From NCBI GenBank assembly GCA_029975055.1, contig JARKPU010000010.1, positions 1-64,000 of the forward strand: a stretch of 64,000 bases of DNA, written 5' to 3'. The stretch is from Anaerolinea sp. GTDB taxonomy: Bacteria; Chloroflexota; Anaerolineae; Anaerolineales; Anaerolineaceae. The position numbers and the translations under genes are program-made. Under the pieces are notes generated by a model. That model had not been told where the DNA came from and did not search any database. It saw only the letters and a program-made list of their open reading frames with translations. Each line of letters begins with the position of its first letter. The stretch's first letter is position 1. Shown here piece after piece: positions 1-8,800 of the stretch.

Positions 1-1
1 T

Positions 2-685
2 CCGGTCATCCAGGCGTTGAACTCCGAGTGGACTTTGCGCGACATGGTCATTTCGCCGTGCTTTACGAACGGCAAGGCGAGTGTGACCATCACCTATCAG
101 CTGCCGGCCGCTTACTCCGAATTCCAGGTGATCTATTTCGACCAATTCTCCCTGGCCTGCTCGAAAGGCGGAACCATCGAGCTGGCGACCGGCGCGAATT
201 CGCCATCAGAATTCGATCAGAGTGCGCTTGAAGCCTATTTCAAGGGCAAGATTAACGAGATCGAGAGCAACCCAAGAGTTCGCGAGGTGATCGTTAAAAC
301 GAAACCCGACCCGCTCAACCCGGCGAACCCCATCAGTGGACAGGCAACCATCTTCCGAAGCGGGTACAACCGGGTGGAATACAACTTCTTCTACGGACTC
401 GTCCGAGGGTACATGCTCTCAAACGATATCGATTGGCGCGAGTTCCCTGAGATCGAGCAGGCTCATCAAGTCATCCAAGAGCATTTGTTGATTGGAGACC
501 TGGCCGGCTGCGTCATCGGCACGGGTGATGCTCATAGCTACACGGAAGCTAAATTCCACGATTCCGTGGATGCCCCCTGGAACCTTACGGTTGCCATCAG
601 TTGCCCCGATGGCTGGAAAGATGCCGCGGTGCGCATCAATCCCGACGGGACGTATGAGGAATTGCGGATCGCGACAGACTACTAG
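2..685 (+). CDS. Hypothetical protein, 5'-truncated by window edge
   Basis: The reading frame is open from base 2, before the first TTG in the ORF track at 17, so the true start probably lies upstream of the window. About 228 residues are visible. I do not recognise a family. The sequence has no obvious membrane segment, metal-binding motif or nucleotide-binding loop; it looks like a mixed alpha/beta soluble protein with several aromatic residues (a YNFFYGLVRGYML stretch in the middle). The gene ends with TAG and is followed by a convergent leftward gene that begins its stop 30 bp later. No function is proposed. Confidence 0.6.
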   Translation, partial: PVIQALNSEWTLRDMVISPCFTNGKASVTITYQLPAAYSEFQVIYFDQFSLACSKGGTIELATGANSPSEFDQSALEAYFKGKINEIESNPRVREVIVKTKPDPLNPANPISGQATIFRSGYNRVEYNFFYGLVRGYMLSNDIDWREFPEIEQAHQVIQEHLLIGDLAGCVIGTGDAHSYTEAKFHDSVDAPWNLTVAISCPDGWKDAAVRINPDGTYEELRIATDY

Positions 686-714
686 CCCATACGTTGTGAG
701 CGGGGGAGAACCGC

Positions 715-1434
715 TCAAGGGCCGTCCTTCGCCGCGAGCAGCCCTGCCGCCAGCCGCATCACTTTCTCATCAAGGGGTGGGCGAGCCTGCTTATTCACCC
801 ACTGCTGCACACTGCCGCCCCACAGGAAGACGCCATTGAGGCGGTTGAAACCTCTGTAAAACGCCGCCGGGGATGAATAACGGCCAAGCGAATAGACAAC
901 GGGATCTTTCCGCTCGATTCTGATCTGGAGCACATGCAGCAGGGCGGCCAGGTCGATCGAGCGCGCCACGTCACTGCGCGTGTAAATGAGCAGCAGGTTG
1001 GGCATGCCCGCCTGCATTTGCGCGAGTTTATCCAGCAAGATGCCCACCACCCGCTCCTCTTTGCGCTGGAGGCCGGTCTCAGCCGCCTCACTTTCCATCA
1101 CCCGCAAACGGGCGATTTCGATGTTGAGAACAAGGTTCTCCCGGTAGGTGGCGGTAAAATCCGGCGCGCGCCTTCCCGCGCCGGCGTAAAGCTCGTAGGC
1201 CACATCAAAGCGGCGGTCTTGCAGCAGGCAGCGGGCAGCCGCCAGCTCACAGCGCACATCCAGCAGGCTTTCGGCGTCGCGCGCCACGCGGATCTTTTTA
1301 CGGATTTTATCGCGGTAAATCTCGACGAAACCCGTGAAGCGCGCAGAAGCCTCCATCCACTCAAGCATTTCGATGGAGACGGCATTCTCTCGCCCGTCGA
1401 AGAGATAACGCACCAGGTCGGCTTGCTTTGTCAC
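715..1434 (-). CDS. Hypothetical protein (239 aa)
   Basis: Leftward ORF with a GTG start (MTKQADLVRYLF). It is predicted to be soluble and largely helical, with no signal peptide, membrane helix or catalytic motif that I recognise. A central stretch (about residues 55-95) has the spacing of a TPR-like helical pair, and the C-terminal half is rich in Leu, Ile and Arg. The purine-rich GAGAGG directly abuts the GTG, which is too close for a normal ribosome site, so a start at the internal Met near residue 23 is possible. It is convergent with the preceding gene and divergent from the histidine kinase. Function unknown. Confidence 0.55.
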   Translation of the reverse strand: MTKQADLVRYLFDGRENAVSIEMLEWMEASARFTGFVEIYRDKIRKKIRVARDAESLLDVRCELAAARCLLQDRRFDVAYELYAGAGRRAPDFTATYRENLVLNIEIARLRVMESEAAETGLQRKEERVVGILLDKLAQMQAGMPNLLLIYTRSDVARSIDLAALLHVLQIRIERKDPVVYSLGRYSSPAAFYRGFNRLNGVFLWGGSVQQWVNKQARPPLDEKVMRLAAGLLAAKDGP

Positions 1435-1533
1435 CCTCTCATTGTAGCCCCAGACCGGCCGTCAGGCCGCCCCGGCAGGTGTACCGCGCCCGTTCATGGC
1501 CCACACAGGAGGAAAAGCTCCCCGAAATTTGCA

Positions 1534-1561
1534 TATACAATTAAAACCAGATGAATATAAT
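1534..1561 (+). promoter_or_regulatory. Candidate promoter of the histidine kinase gene
   Basis: A perfect TATAAT -10 box lies at 1556-1561, with a TATACA-like -35 box at 1534-1539 and a 16-bp spacer. It sits in the AT-rich stretch between the divergent hypothetical gene and the kinase and would give a leader of about 135 nt. Confidence 0.35.
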
Positions 1562-1701
1562 AAGATCAGGCAGAGGGGTCTATTTCCAAGCCAATCTTTC
1601 CCGGACTCATTGCAGCAAAACTATAAATTCGATCTTGCAGCGGAACGAACGCCGGATCGGTGGTTGCCTCTCCGCGAATGATCTTTCGAAAGAGGGTGTA
1701 T

Positions 1702-3975
1702 ATGCTAAAAGGGCCGGCCGCTCTCCAACACGACCAACCTTTTCTCCAGAAGAAGAACAACCTGATCTTCCGCGTACTGGTGATCTCGAGTATTGTGATC
1801 TTTGCCATCGAGACCTTTCTCATGGTCTTCCTGGAATTTCACCTGCTCCTGGCCGAGCCGGTGGTCGTCGTGCTCGATGGACTGGTGTTGATCATCTTGC
1901 TCTTCCCGATCAATTATTTCTTCATCGTTCGCCCGCTTTCGCGCCAGATCGATGAGCACTATCACACCAGCCAGGAGCTGATGAAATCCAACGAAGTGCT
2001 CGAACGTTTCTTTTCGATCTCCGATGTGCTGATCGCCTACATGGACGCCGATTTCAACTTCATCCGCGTCAACCAGGCTTATGCAGATACCGACCAGCGC
2101 CCGGCCGAGGAATTCATCGGGAAGAACCACTTTGCCCTCTTCCCAAACGAAGAGAACCAGGCCATTTTCGAGAACGTGGTGAAGACAGGCAAGGCTTTCA
2201 ACATCGTCGAGAAGCCCTTTGTGTTCGCCGAGCACCCTGAGCGCGGCGTGACCTATTGGGATTGGAGCTTGATGCCGGTCAAAGACCCGTCTGGAAAGGT
2301 CATCGCCCTCATCCTCGTGCTCAACAACGTCACCGAGCGGGTGAAGGCTCAGCAGGCCCTCGTCGAAAGCGAGCGCCGCTTCCGCGGTGTGTTCAACCAG
2401 ACCTTCCAGCACAGCCTGCTCCTCGATTCTTCCGGGAACGTCTTGCTGGCCAACCAGACCGCGCTCGATTTCACAGGCTATGCGCAGGATGCTCTGGCGG
2501 GCCGCCCCCTCTGGAAGCTGCCCTGGTGGGATACGGCGACAACCTCGCCGGAGGAGATCCAGTCTCAGCTCCAAACGGCGATCCAACAAGCGGTGGGAGA
2601 GAAATTCGTGCGCGGAGAATACAAAGTGAAGGCCCGCAACGGCGAAAAGGCCACCATGGACATCACCATCAAGCCGTTGTTCGACGAACAAGGCGCTCCG
2701 GCCATGTTGATTTATGAAGCGCGGGATATCACAGACCGAATCAAAGCCGAAGAGGCGCTCAAGCACAGCGAGAGCGAGGTGAAGCGCCTCTACATGGCCG
2801 AGATGGAAGCCCACCGCTTCGCCGAAACGCTGCGCAGCGCCGTGCTGGCCATTTCAGGCTCGCTGGATAGCGACACGATCTTCAATACGCTCCTCGACCA
2901 TCTTCACCAGGTTGTGCCATACACCAGCGCCCATATCCTGCTCCTGGAAGATGAGCAGCATTTCATCGTGCGCCTGGCGCGTGGAGAAGAAGCCTGGCCG
3001 GAGCAGGCGCGTCTGATGGGCCGGAGGCTGCCCATCGAGAACATACCTTTCACCCAGACTCTCCTCAAGCAGAAAGAGATGATCACCGTGCCCGATACGC
3101 TCCTGTATCCGGGCCTGTGGTTCCTGCCGGAAGACGCGTTTGTGCGCAGCTGGCTGGCAATCCCCCTGCTGGCAGGCGAGCAGGTGGTGGGCATCTGCAT
3201 GCTCGAACACCTCTGCCCATCGTTCTTCAATCCGGATCTGGTCCATTGGGCCACCGCCCTGACAGGTCAGGCTGCCGTAGCCATGCAAAACGCCTGGCTG
3301 TTCGACCAGGTGCGCGATGGGCGCGAGCAGCAGCAGGCCCTTTCCAGGCGGCTGGTAGAAGTGCAGGAAAATGAGCGCCATTACATCGCCCGCGAGCTTC
3401 ATGATGAAGCCGGGCAGGCGCTGGCCTCGATGATGATCGGCCTGCACCACCTGGAAAAAGACTCCGGCGACCCCCAGGCCGTGATCGAGCACAGCCGCGA
3501 ACTCAAGCAGATCGCCGAGGACGTGCTCGAGGAGCTGCACCGCCTGGCCGTTGACCTGCGTCCTGCCTCCCTCGACCACCTCGGGCTCGAGGCGGCGCTG
3601 CGCCAGCACGCCGAGACGGTGGCCGCCCAGCACGGCTTGAACATCCAGTTCGAAGCCGTTGGCAAGATCGAGCGCCTGCCCGGCGAGATCGAAACCGCCA
3701 TCTACCGCATCGCTCAAGAAGCGTTGACGAATGTGGTTCGCCACGCCCAGGCCTCCCGCGTGGGCATCCTCCTCGAACGGCGCGATGAGACGATCGTCAT
3801 CGTCGTCGAAGATAATGGCATCGGTTTCGACCCGCAAACTCTGCGCTCGAATCAATTGGGGATACTCGGCATGCACGAGCGGGCCAATATGCTGGGCGGG
3901 AAGGTCTCCATCGAAAGCGCGCCCGGCAAGGGCTCCACGATTGTTTTGGAGGTTCCATGCCCATCCGAATCTTGA
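1702..3975 (+). CDS. Sensor histidine kinase, 2TM-PAS-PAS-GAF-HisKA_3-HATPase (NarX/DegS type)
   Basis: A membrane-bound sensor kinase that would autophosphorylate a histidine and pass the phosphate to the response regulator encoded next to it. Counting from the ATG at 1702, two hydrophobic segments lie at about residues 22-80. They are followed by a PAS domain (about 95-220), a second PAS domain (about 225-350), a GAF domain (about 375-540), and a HisKA_3 dimerisation helix with the phospho-acceptor in RELHDEAGQAL. A GHKL ATPase domain with the N-box (ALTNVVRHAQ) and G-box (EDNGIGFD, GILGMHERA) ends the protein. The track start at 1660 is GTG; I prefer the ATG at 1702 because AGAGGG sits just upstream. 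The gene overlaps the regulator by 19 bp. The ligand cannot be told from sequence. Confidence 0.93.
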   Translation: MLKGPAALQHDQPFLQKKNNLIFRVLVISSIVIFAIETFLMVFLEFHLLLAEPVVVVLDGLVLIILLFPINYFFIVRPLSRQIDEHYHTSQELMKSNEVLERFFSISDVLIAYMDADFNFIRVNQAYADTDQRPAEEFIGKNHFALFPNEENQAIFENVVKTGKAFNIVEKPFVFAEHPERGVTYWDWSLMPVKDPSGKVIALILVLNNVTERVKAQQALVESERRFRGVFNQTFQHSLLLDSSGNVLLANQTALDFTGYAQDALAGRPLWKLPWWDTATTSPEEIQSQLQTAIQQAVGEKFVRGEYKVKARNGEKATMDITIKPLFDEQGAPAMLIYEARDITDRIKAEEALKHSESEVKRLYMAEMEAHRFAETLRSAVLAISGSLDSDTIFNTLLDHLHQVVPYTSAHILLLEDEQHFIVRLARGEEAWPEQARLMGRRLPIENIPFTQTLLKQKEMITVPDTLLYPGLWFLPEDAFVRSWLAIPLLAGEQVVGICMLEHLCPSFFNPDLVHWATALTGQAAVAMQNAWLFDQVRDGREQQQALSRRLVEVQENERHYIARELHDEAGQALASMMIGLHHLEKDSGDPQAVIEHSRELKQIAEDVLEELHRLAVDLRPASLDHLGLEAALRQHAETVAAQHGLNIQFEAVGKIERLPGEIETAIYRIAQEALTNVVRHAQASRVGILLERRDETIVIVVEDNGIGFDPQTLRSNQLGILGMHERANMLGGKVSIESAPGKGSTIVLEVPCPSES

Positions 3976-4595
3976 TCGTTGACGACCATCGCCTCTTCCG
4001 GGCAGGGCTGAAGACGCTGCTCAGCCCGGACTCGAATTTCGAGATCGTCGGTGAGGCAACCAGCGGCGACGAAGCGCTCTCGATCGCTCACGATGCCCAG
4101 CCGGATGTCGTCTTGATGGACATGGGAATGCCGGGTATGGACGGCCTGGAGACGACCCGCCGCATGCTGCAAGACTTGCCGCAAGTGAAGATCCTCATCA
4201 TGACGATGCATGAAGACAGTGAACTGGTGCGCGAGTGCGTGCGCGCCGGCGCGAAAGGTTACATCATCAAACGCGCCGCGGAATCGGAGCTGGTGGACGC
4301 GATCTATGCCGTCTGGCGCGGAATCATCTACATTCACCCGGCGCTGGTGTCGTCGCTGGTGGCGCCCCCTGTTAAAACCAGCCCCAAGCCGCCCGGCGAG
4401 GTCGAGCCGCTCAGCGCGAGAGAGATCGAAGTGCTGCGCCTGATCGTCAAAGGGTACACCAACCGGCAGATCAGCGGAGCGTTGAACATCAGCATTCGCA
4501 CGGTGGAAACGCACCGCTCGAACCTGATGGACAAGTTGAACCTCCACAGCCGGGTTGAATTGGTTCGCTACGCTGCCGAGCACAACTTGAATTGA
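3957..4595 (+). CDS. NarL/FixJ-family response regulator
   Basis: Two-component response regulator of 212 residues. The receiver domain carries the acidic pocket DD at 9-10, the phospho-acceptor Asp55 in VLMDMGMPG, and the conserved Lys in KGYIIKRA near 105. The C-terminal LuxR/GerE helix-turn-helix (about 145-210) has the typical LSAREIEVLRLI and SIRTVETHRSNLMDKL helices. The ATG lies inside the last codons of the kinase gene, so the two are translationally coupled and very likely a cognate pair. Regulated promoters are unknown; the gene downstream is separated by a hairpin and may not be a target. Confidence 0.95.
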   Translation: MPIRILIVDDHRLFRAGLKTLLSPDSNFEIVGEATSGDEALSIAHDAQPDVVLMDMGMPGMDGLETTRRMLQDLPQVKILIMTMHEDSELVRECVRAGAKGYIIKRAAESELVDAIYAVWRGIIYIHPALVSSLVAPPVKTSPKPPGEVEPLSAREIEVLRLIVKGYTNRQISGALNISIRTVETHRSNLMDKLNLHSRVELVRYAAEHNLN

Positions 4596-4750
4596 TCGCG
4601 CCACGGGAGCGCGGCCTTCACCGCTGAACCCGGCTGATCGAGAGCCGATCACCCGGCTTACGTAGAAACTACGGAGACGGTACTGCGCACGGTAGAGCAG
4701 CCGTGCTTTTAATTCCTCAAGAGAAATACGCTCTTCATACGGTTTTCATC

Positions 4751-4788
4751 CCGCCTGCATTTCTGTATCGTGAATGCAGGCGGTTTTC
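4751..4788 (+). terminator. Stem-loop, probable terminator after the two-component operon
   Basis: A perfect 11-bp inverted repeat (CCGCCTGCATT / AATGCAGGCGG, 11-nt loop) is followed by TTTT. The T-tract is short, so it may be a weak terminator. It ends about 20 bp before the Shine-Dalgarno of the next gene and argues against the longer ORF-track start at 4703. Confidence 0.5.
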
Positions 4789-4810
4789 ATTGGTGTACAG
4801 GAAACACGGC

Positions 4811-5653
4811 ATGAAACCTGGTCAGAAAGCAATCGGCGAGATCCCCGCAGAAACCAGCCAGCTGGCGAGGCAGTTGTATGCCCGCACGAATATTTACCTG
4901 GCGATCGGCGATGCAACCGACGCTCTCGTGGAAGGGATCGACATTCACCTGCTCGACCCAAGCGCATCGCTGGATGCCGCTTCGATCTTCCGGCTCGCGC
5001 TGGTGACGGCCTTCCAGAACGCCGAATCCATCCCCGACATGGAAGCTTCGAACGCCACGCGCAAGCGCATCGATTGGAAGTACGCGCTGCACCTGCCGCT
5101 CCACCACCGGGGAATCGCCGCACAGGCATTGTGCGCGTTCCGCCAGAACCTTTATTGCTCGCTGCAGGCGCTGAAGGAAGACCACCGGCTCATCGCCCGG
5201 CTGGTGAAGCTTGGGCTTGCCTTGCGCGGCGGGCAGGCGCCGGTTTCCGCTGAAGATGCGCTGTTGACCGTCTGCCAGCTCAGCCGTCTGCATCTGCTGT
5301 ACACCGGCATGAAAGCCGCCCTGGGCCTGCTTGCCTCCGCCTCGCCGGAACACTTCCGCGCCGGCATGCCCCCCTATTGGTACGAGCGGTATAAGGGCGG
5401 CAGGCTGTTCCCGGAGGTCCTCTCGAGCCGGCAGGAAATCCAGAATGAGGCACTCCGGTTGGGGGCGGATATGCGCCGCCTGCTGGCCATGGTGGAGGAG
5501 CCGGAACTGGCTTCACTGGCCGGTCAGGCCGAATTTACGCGCATCGCGGGCCTGATGAACAGCCAGTTCGTCGTTGTTGCCGACCAGATCCATTGGCGCC
5601 TGCCTGGGTGCGCCAATTGCACGATCAACACGCTCAGCGAGTTGATCTCTTGA
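4811..5653 (+). CDS. Orphan protein with DUF772/IS1182-type transposase N-terminal domain
   Basis: A 280-residue protein. I chose the ATG at 4811, which has AGGAAA 6 nt upstream, over the track start at 4703, which would run through a hairpin. Residues about 50-115 (FRLALVTAFQNAESIPDMEA, then RIDWKYALHLPLHHRG and CAFRQNL) closely match the N-terminal helical domain (DUF772) of IS1182/IS5-type transposases, including the DWKYAL hallmark. The rest contains no DDE catalytic domain: no D(1)G or D(2) motif is visible and the protein is about half the length of a full transposase. It ends with LPGCANCTINTLSEL. It could be a transposase fragment or a domesticated protein. No terminal inverted repeats were seen around it. 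Confidence 0.7.
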   Translation: MKPGQKAIGEIPAETSQLARQLYARTNIYLAIGDATDALVEGIDIHLLDPSASLDAASIFRLALVTAFQNAESIPDMEASNATRKRIDWKYALHLPLHHRGIAAQALCAFRQNLYCSLQALKEDHRLIARLVKLGLALRGGQAPVSAEDALLTVCQLSRLHLLYTGMKAALGLLASASPEHFRAGMPPYWYERYKGGRLFPEVLSSRQEIQNEALRLGADMRRLLAMVEEPELASLAGQAEFTRIAGLMNSQFVVVADQIHWRLPGCANCTINTLSELIS

Positions 5654-5893
5654 CACCAGCCTCGGGCATTTCCCTGGGGGATTGAAACGAAAGGACGAAC
5701 GCATGGAGCGAAAGAAAGATTGAAATGAAGCTCACATCAACCGGCCGGGGTGGATCGCCCCCCGCCGGCGGAAGATTCCCGTTCGATATGCATCCAGCTT
5801 AGGAAAAGAGCCAGAGGAGGGCAATCGAAAATTAAGGATGAACAACCTCGCGGATCAGGTAACCAGGTGTTTCAGAAACAAGGAGTCCTTGAG

Positions 5894-8800
5894 ATGAACA
5901 AGCGGAAATTGATTAATCTGGTGGTTTCAGTGCTGGTCATCATGACCAGCCTGATGGGGACGAACACATCCGTCAAGGCCATGCCGGCCGGACCGACGGA
6001 TGAGTCCAAAGTGCCCCATTACTTCGGCCCCTACCCGAACTGGGCGCTCAGCCCGCTCACCCAGCCCAACGTCGCGGTCCAGATCGTCGATCCGGGCGGC
6101 CAGGGGGCAGGCGCAGCGGCCGTCGCCTCGGTTGGGGCTAACGGTTCGGTCACGGGCATCACCCTCACCAGCCCCGGCCTGGGCTACACCGCCGCCGATG
6201 TGCTCATCACCGGCGCCGGAACCGGGGCCGCGGCGACCGCCACGGTCTCTACCTCCGGCGTGGTGACGGGCTTCACGGTGACCGCCCCTGGCACGGGCTA
6301 CACCTCGCCGAGCGTGTCGCTCTCGGGCGGTGGCGGAACGGGCACCCTGGTGCAGGTTGGCAACCAGCTCATCGAGCGCGCCTTTGCCACCGATAACGCC
6401 CCCGAGGTGTTTGTGGTGCTCCCGGCTGCGCTGCCGAACGGGTTCATTCAGAGCTTCATGACCCTCAACCAGGCCCTGGCCGGCGGGAGCGCCGCGCCAT
6501 CGGCGGGCTTCAGCTTTCATGCCTATGTGCTGCGGCCCACGGTGAACCCAAATGAATACTCGGTTGTTTTCGACAGCGGACTGCTCACCGTGCCCGCGCT
6601 CGCCGACCCTGCGGTCAGTGAAATCTCCACCTTCCCGGTGGGGGGTGTGGCCGTCCAGGCCGGTGATGTGATGGCGTTCTACGGCCAGGGCATCCCGCTC
6701 GATTCGGGAGCTGGAACAGACATCCTCTCCTACCCTGCGCTGGCCGCACCCAGCCAGGGAGCGCTCATCACCCTCGGCGGGGTTGACTTCCCGCTCTTCC
6801 CCGATGCGCGCACCTATTCCTTCGCGGCTTCCGTGGTGGATACTTCGGCCGTCATCCCCCTGACGAACGCCACCGCCACAGCCTACGGCGGTGTTGACCA
6901 GGTGACCATCACCAACCCCGGCAGCGGTTACACCATGCCGACGGTAGATTTCGACCTGCCGGATGATCCGAACGGCGTCCAGGCCAGCGGCCACGCCGTT
7001 CTGGATGCTTCCGGCGCCGTCACGGCGGTGGTGGTGGATAAGGCCGGTTCCGGCTACCTGCTGCCGCCCAATGTGGTCATCCGCGACGGCACGCTCTTCG
7101 ACCCAATCTTGAATGCCGGCTCGGGCGCCACAGCCTCCGCCACGCTTAAGATCACCTCCATTGCGGTCGTGAACGCCGGGTCGGGGTACGTCTCCGCGCC
7201 GGTGGTGACCATTTCAGACCCAACCGGCACGGGCGCAGCGGCAACCGCCCAGGTGAACGCCGGTGCGGTCACCTCCATTACCCTCACGGCCCCCGGTTCG
7301 GGCTACCTGGATGTTGGCCTGCGCAAGTTCATCGACGCCCTGCCGCAGCTTTGCCTGCCGCCCGGCTGCCCTGCCGACCCGGCTGCCAAGTTCCTGCCCG
7401 TGGCCGTGTCGGAAGAGAAGGTGTATAACGGCGTGGCTGCCGATGAATTCCAGATCGGCCTGATCCAATACCGCACCTCCTTCTCATCCGACCTGCCCCC
7501 CACCCTCGTGCGCGGCTATGTCCAGCTCGAAACCCCCGCGAACGCGGCCATCAGCCAGCATGTTCCGTTGATGAACGAGCTGCTCGACGGCACCAAGGTG
7601 GATACCGGCTATTTTGGCGTCACCACCCCGCAGTACCTTGGCCCGGTGATCGCCGCCACCAAAGATAAACCGGTGCGCATCGTCTTCCGCAACCTGCTGC
7701 CGGCCGGCTCGGACGGCGACCTGTTCCTGCCGGTGGATTCCACCCTGATGGGTTCCGGCATGGGCCCCATGGGCATGCCCGCTCCGGCCGACCTCGGCAC
7801 GGTGATGGACGAAGTCCGCAACCCCATGTGCAGCGAATATCCCAAGTCGGATATGTGCTTCAAAGATAACCGGGCCACCCTGCACCTGCACGGCGGCATC
7901 ACACCGTGGATCTCCGACGGCACGCCGCACCAGTGGATCACCCCGGCCGGAGAAATGACCCCCTGGCCCGAGGGTGTCAGCGTTCAAAATGTGCCCGATA
8001 TGGACGTCTGCGGCCTGAACAACGACGGCTGCCAGACCTTCTACTACACCAACCAGCAGAGCGCGCGCTTGATGTTCTACCACGATCACTCGTGGGGCAT
8101 CACCCGCCTGAACGTTTACGCGGGCGAAGCGGCCGGCTACCTCATCTCCGACAGCACCGAAGCGGCGCTCATTTCCAGCGGTACCATCCCCGCCGACCAG
8201 ATTCCGCTCATCATCCAGGACCGCACCTTCGTCCCCGATGCCGCGCAGCTGGCTCTGCAAGACCCAACCTGGGATGCCGCCCGCTGGGGCAGTAAAGGCA
8301 GCTTCTGGTATCACCATGTGTATATGCCTGCGCAAAACCCCGGCGACCCCTCCGGCATGAGCGCTTACGGGCGCTGGATGTACGGCCCCTGGTTCTGGCC
8401 CCCGGCCGCCAACACGATGTACGGGCCGATTGATAACCCCTATTACAACCCGGCCTGCAACCTCGACGACCCGGCCACCTGGCAGTACCAGACCGACCCG
8501 TTCTGCGAACCGAAGCAGATCCCAGGGACGCCGAACATCTCGGTGGGCATGGAGCAGTTCAACGACACGCCGGTGGTGAACGGTGTGGCCTACCCCACCA
8601 TCACCCTCGAACCGAAATCGTACCGGCTGAGGATCCTCAACGCCGCGAACGACCGCTTCTTCAACATGCAGTGGTATGTGGGCGACCCGACCACCGCCAG
8701 CACCGGCACGAATACGCTGGGCCAGGTGATCGGCGCGACCGAAGTGGCCCTGAACCCCGCCGAACTGGCCCTGGCTCAGACCGACCCGAACGTCTCGCCG

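Noticed and set aside
5668-5690. CCCTGGGGGATTGAAAC resembles the 3' end of a CRISPR repeat
   Set aside because: Only one copy is present, with no regularly spaced second repeat and no cas genes in the window.
5748-5776. GC-rich inverted sequence CCGGCCGGGG..CCCCCCGCCGG before the oxidase gene
   Set aside because: There is no T-tract and the arms are only partly complementary, so it is not called a terminator.
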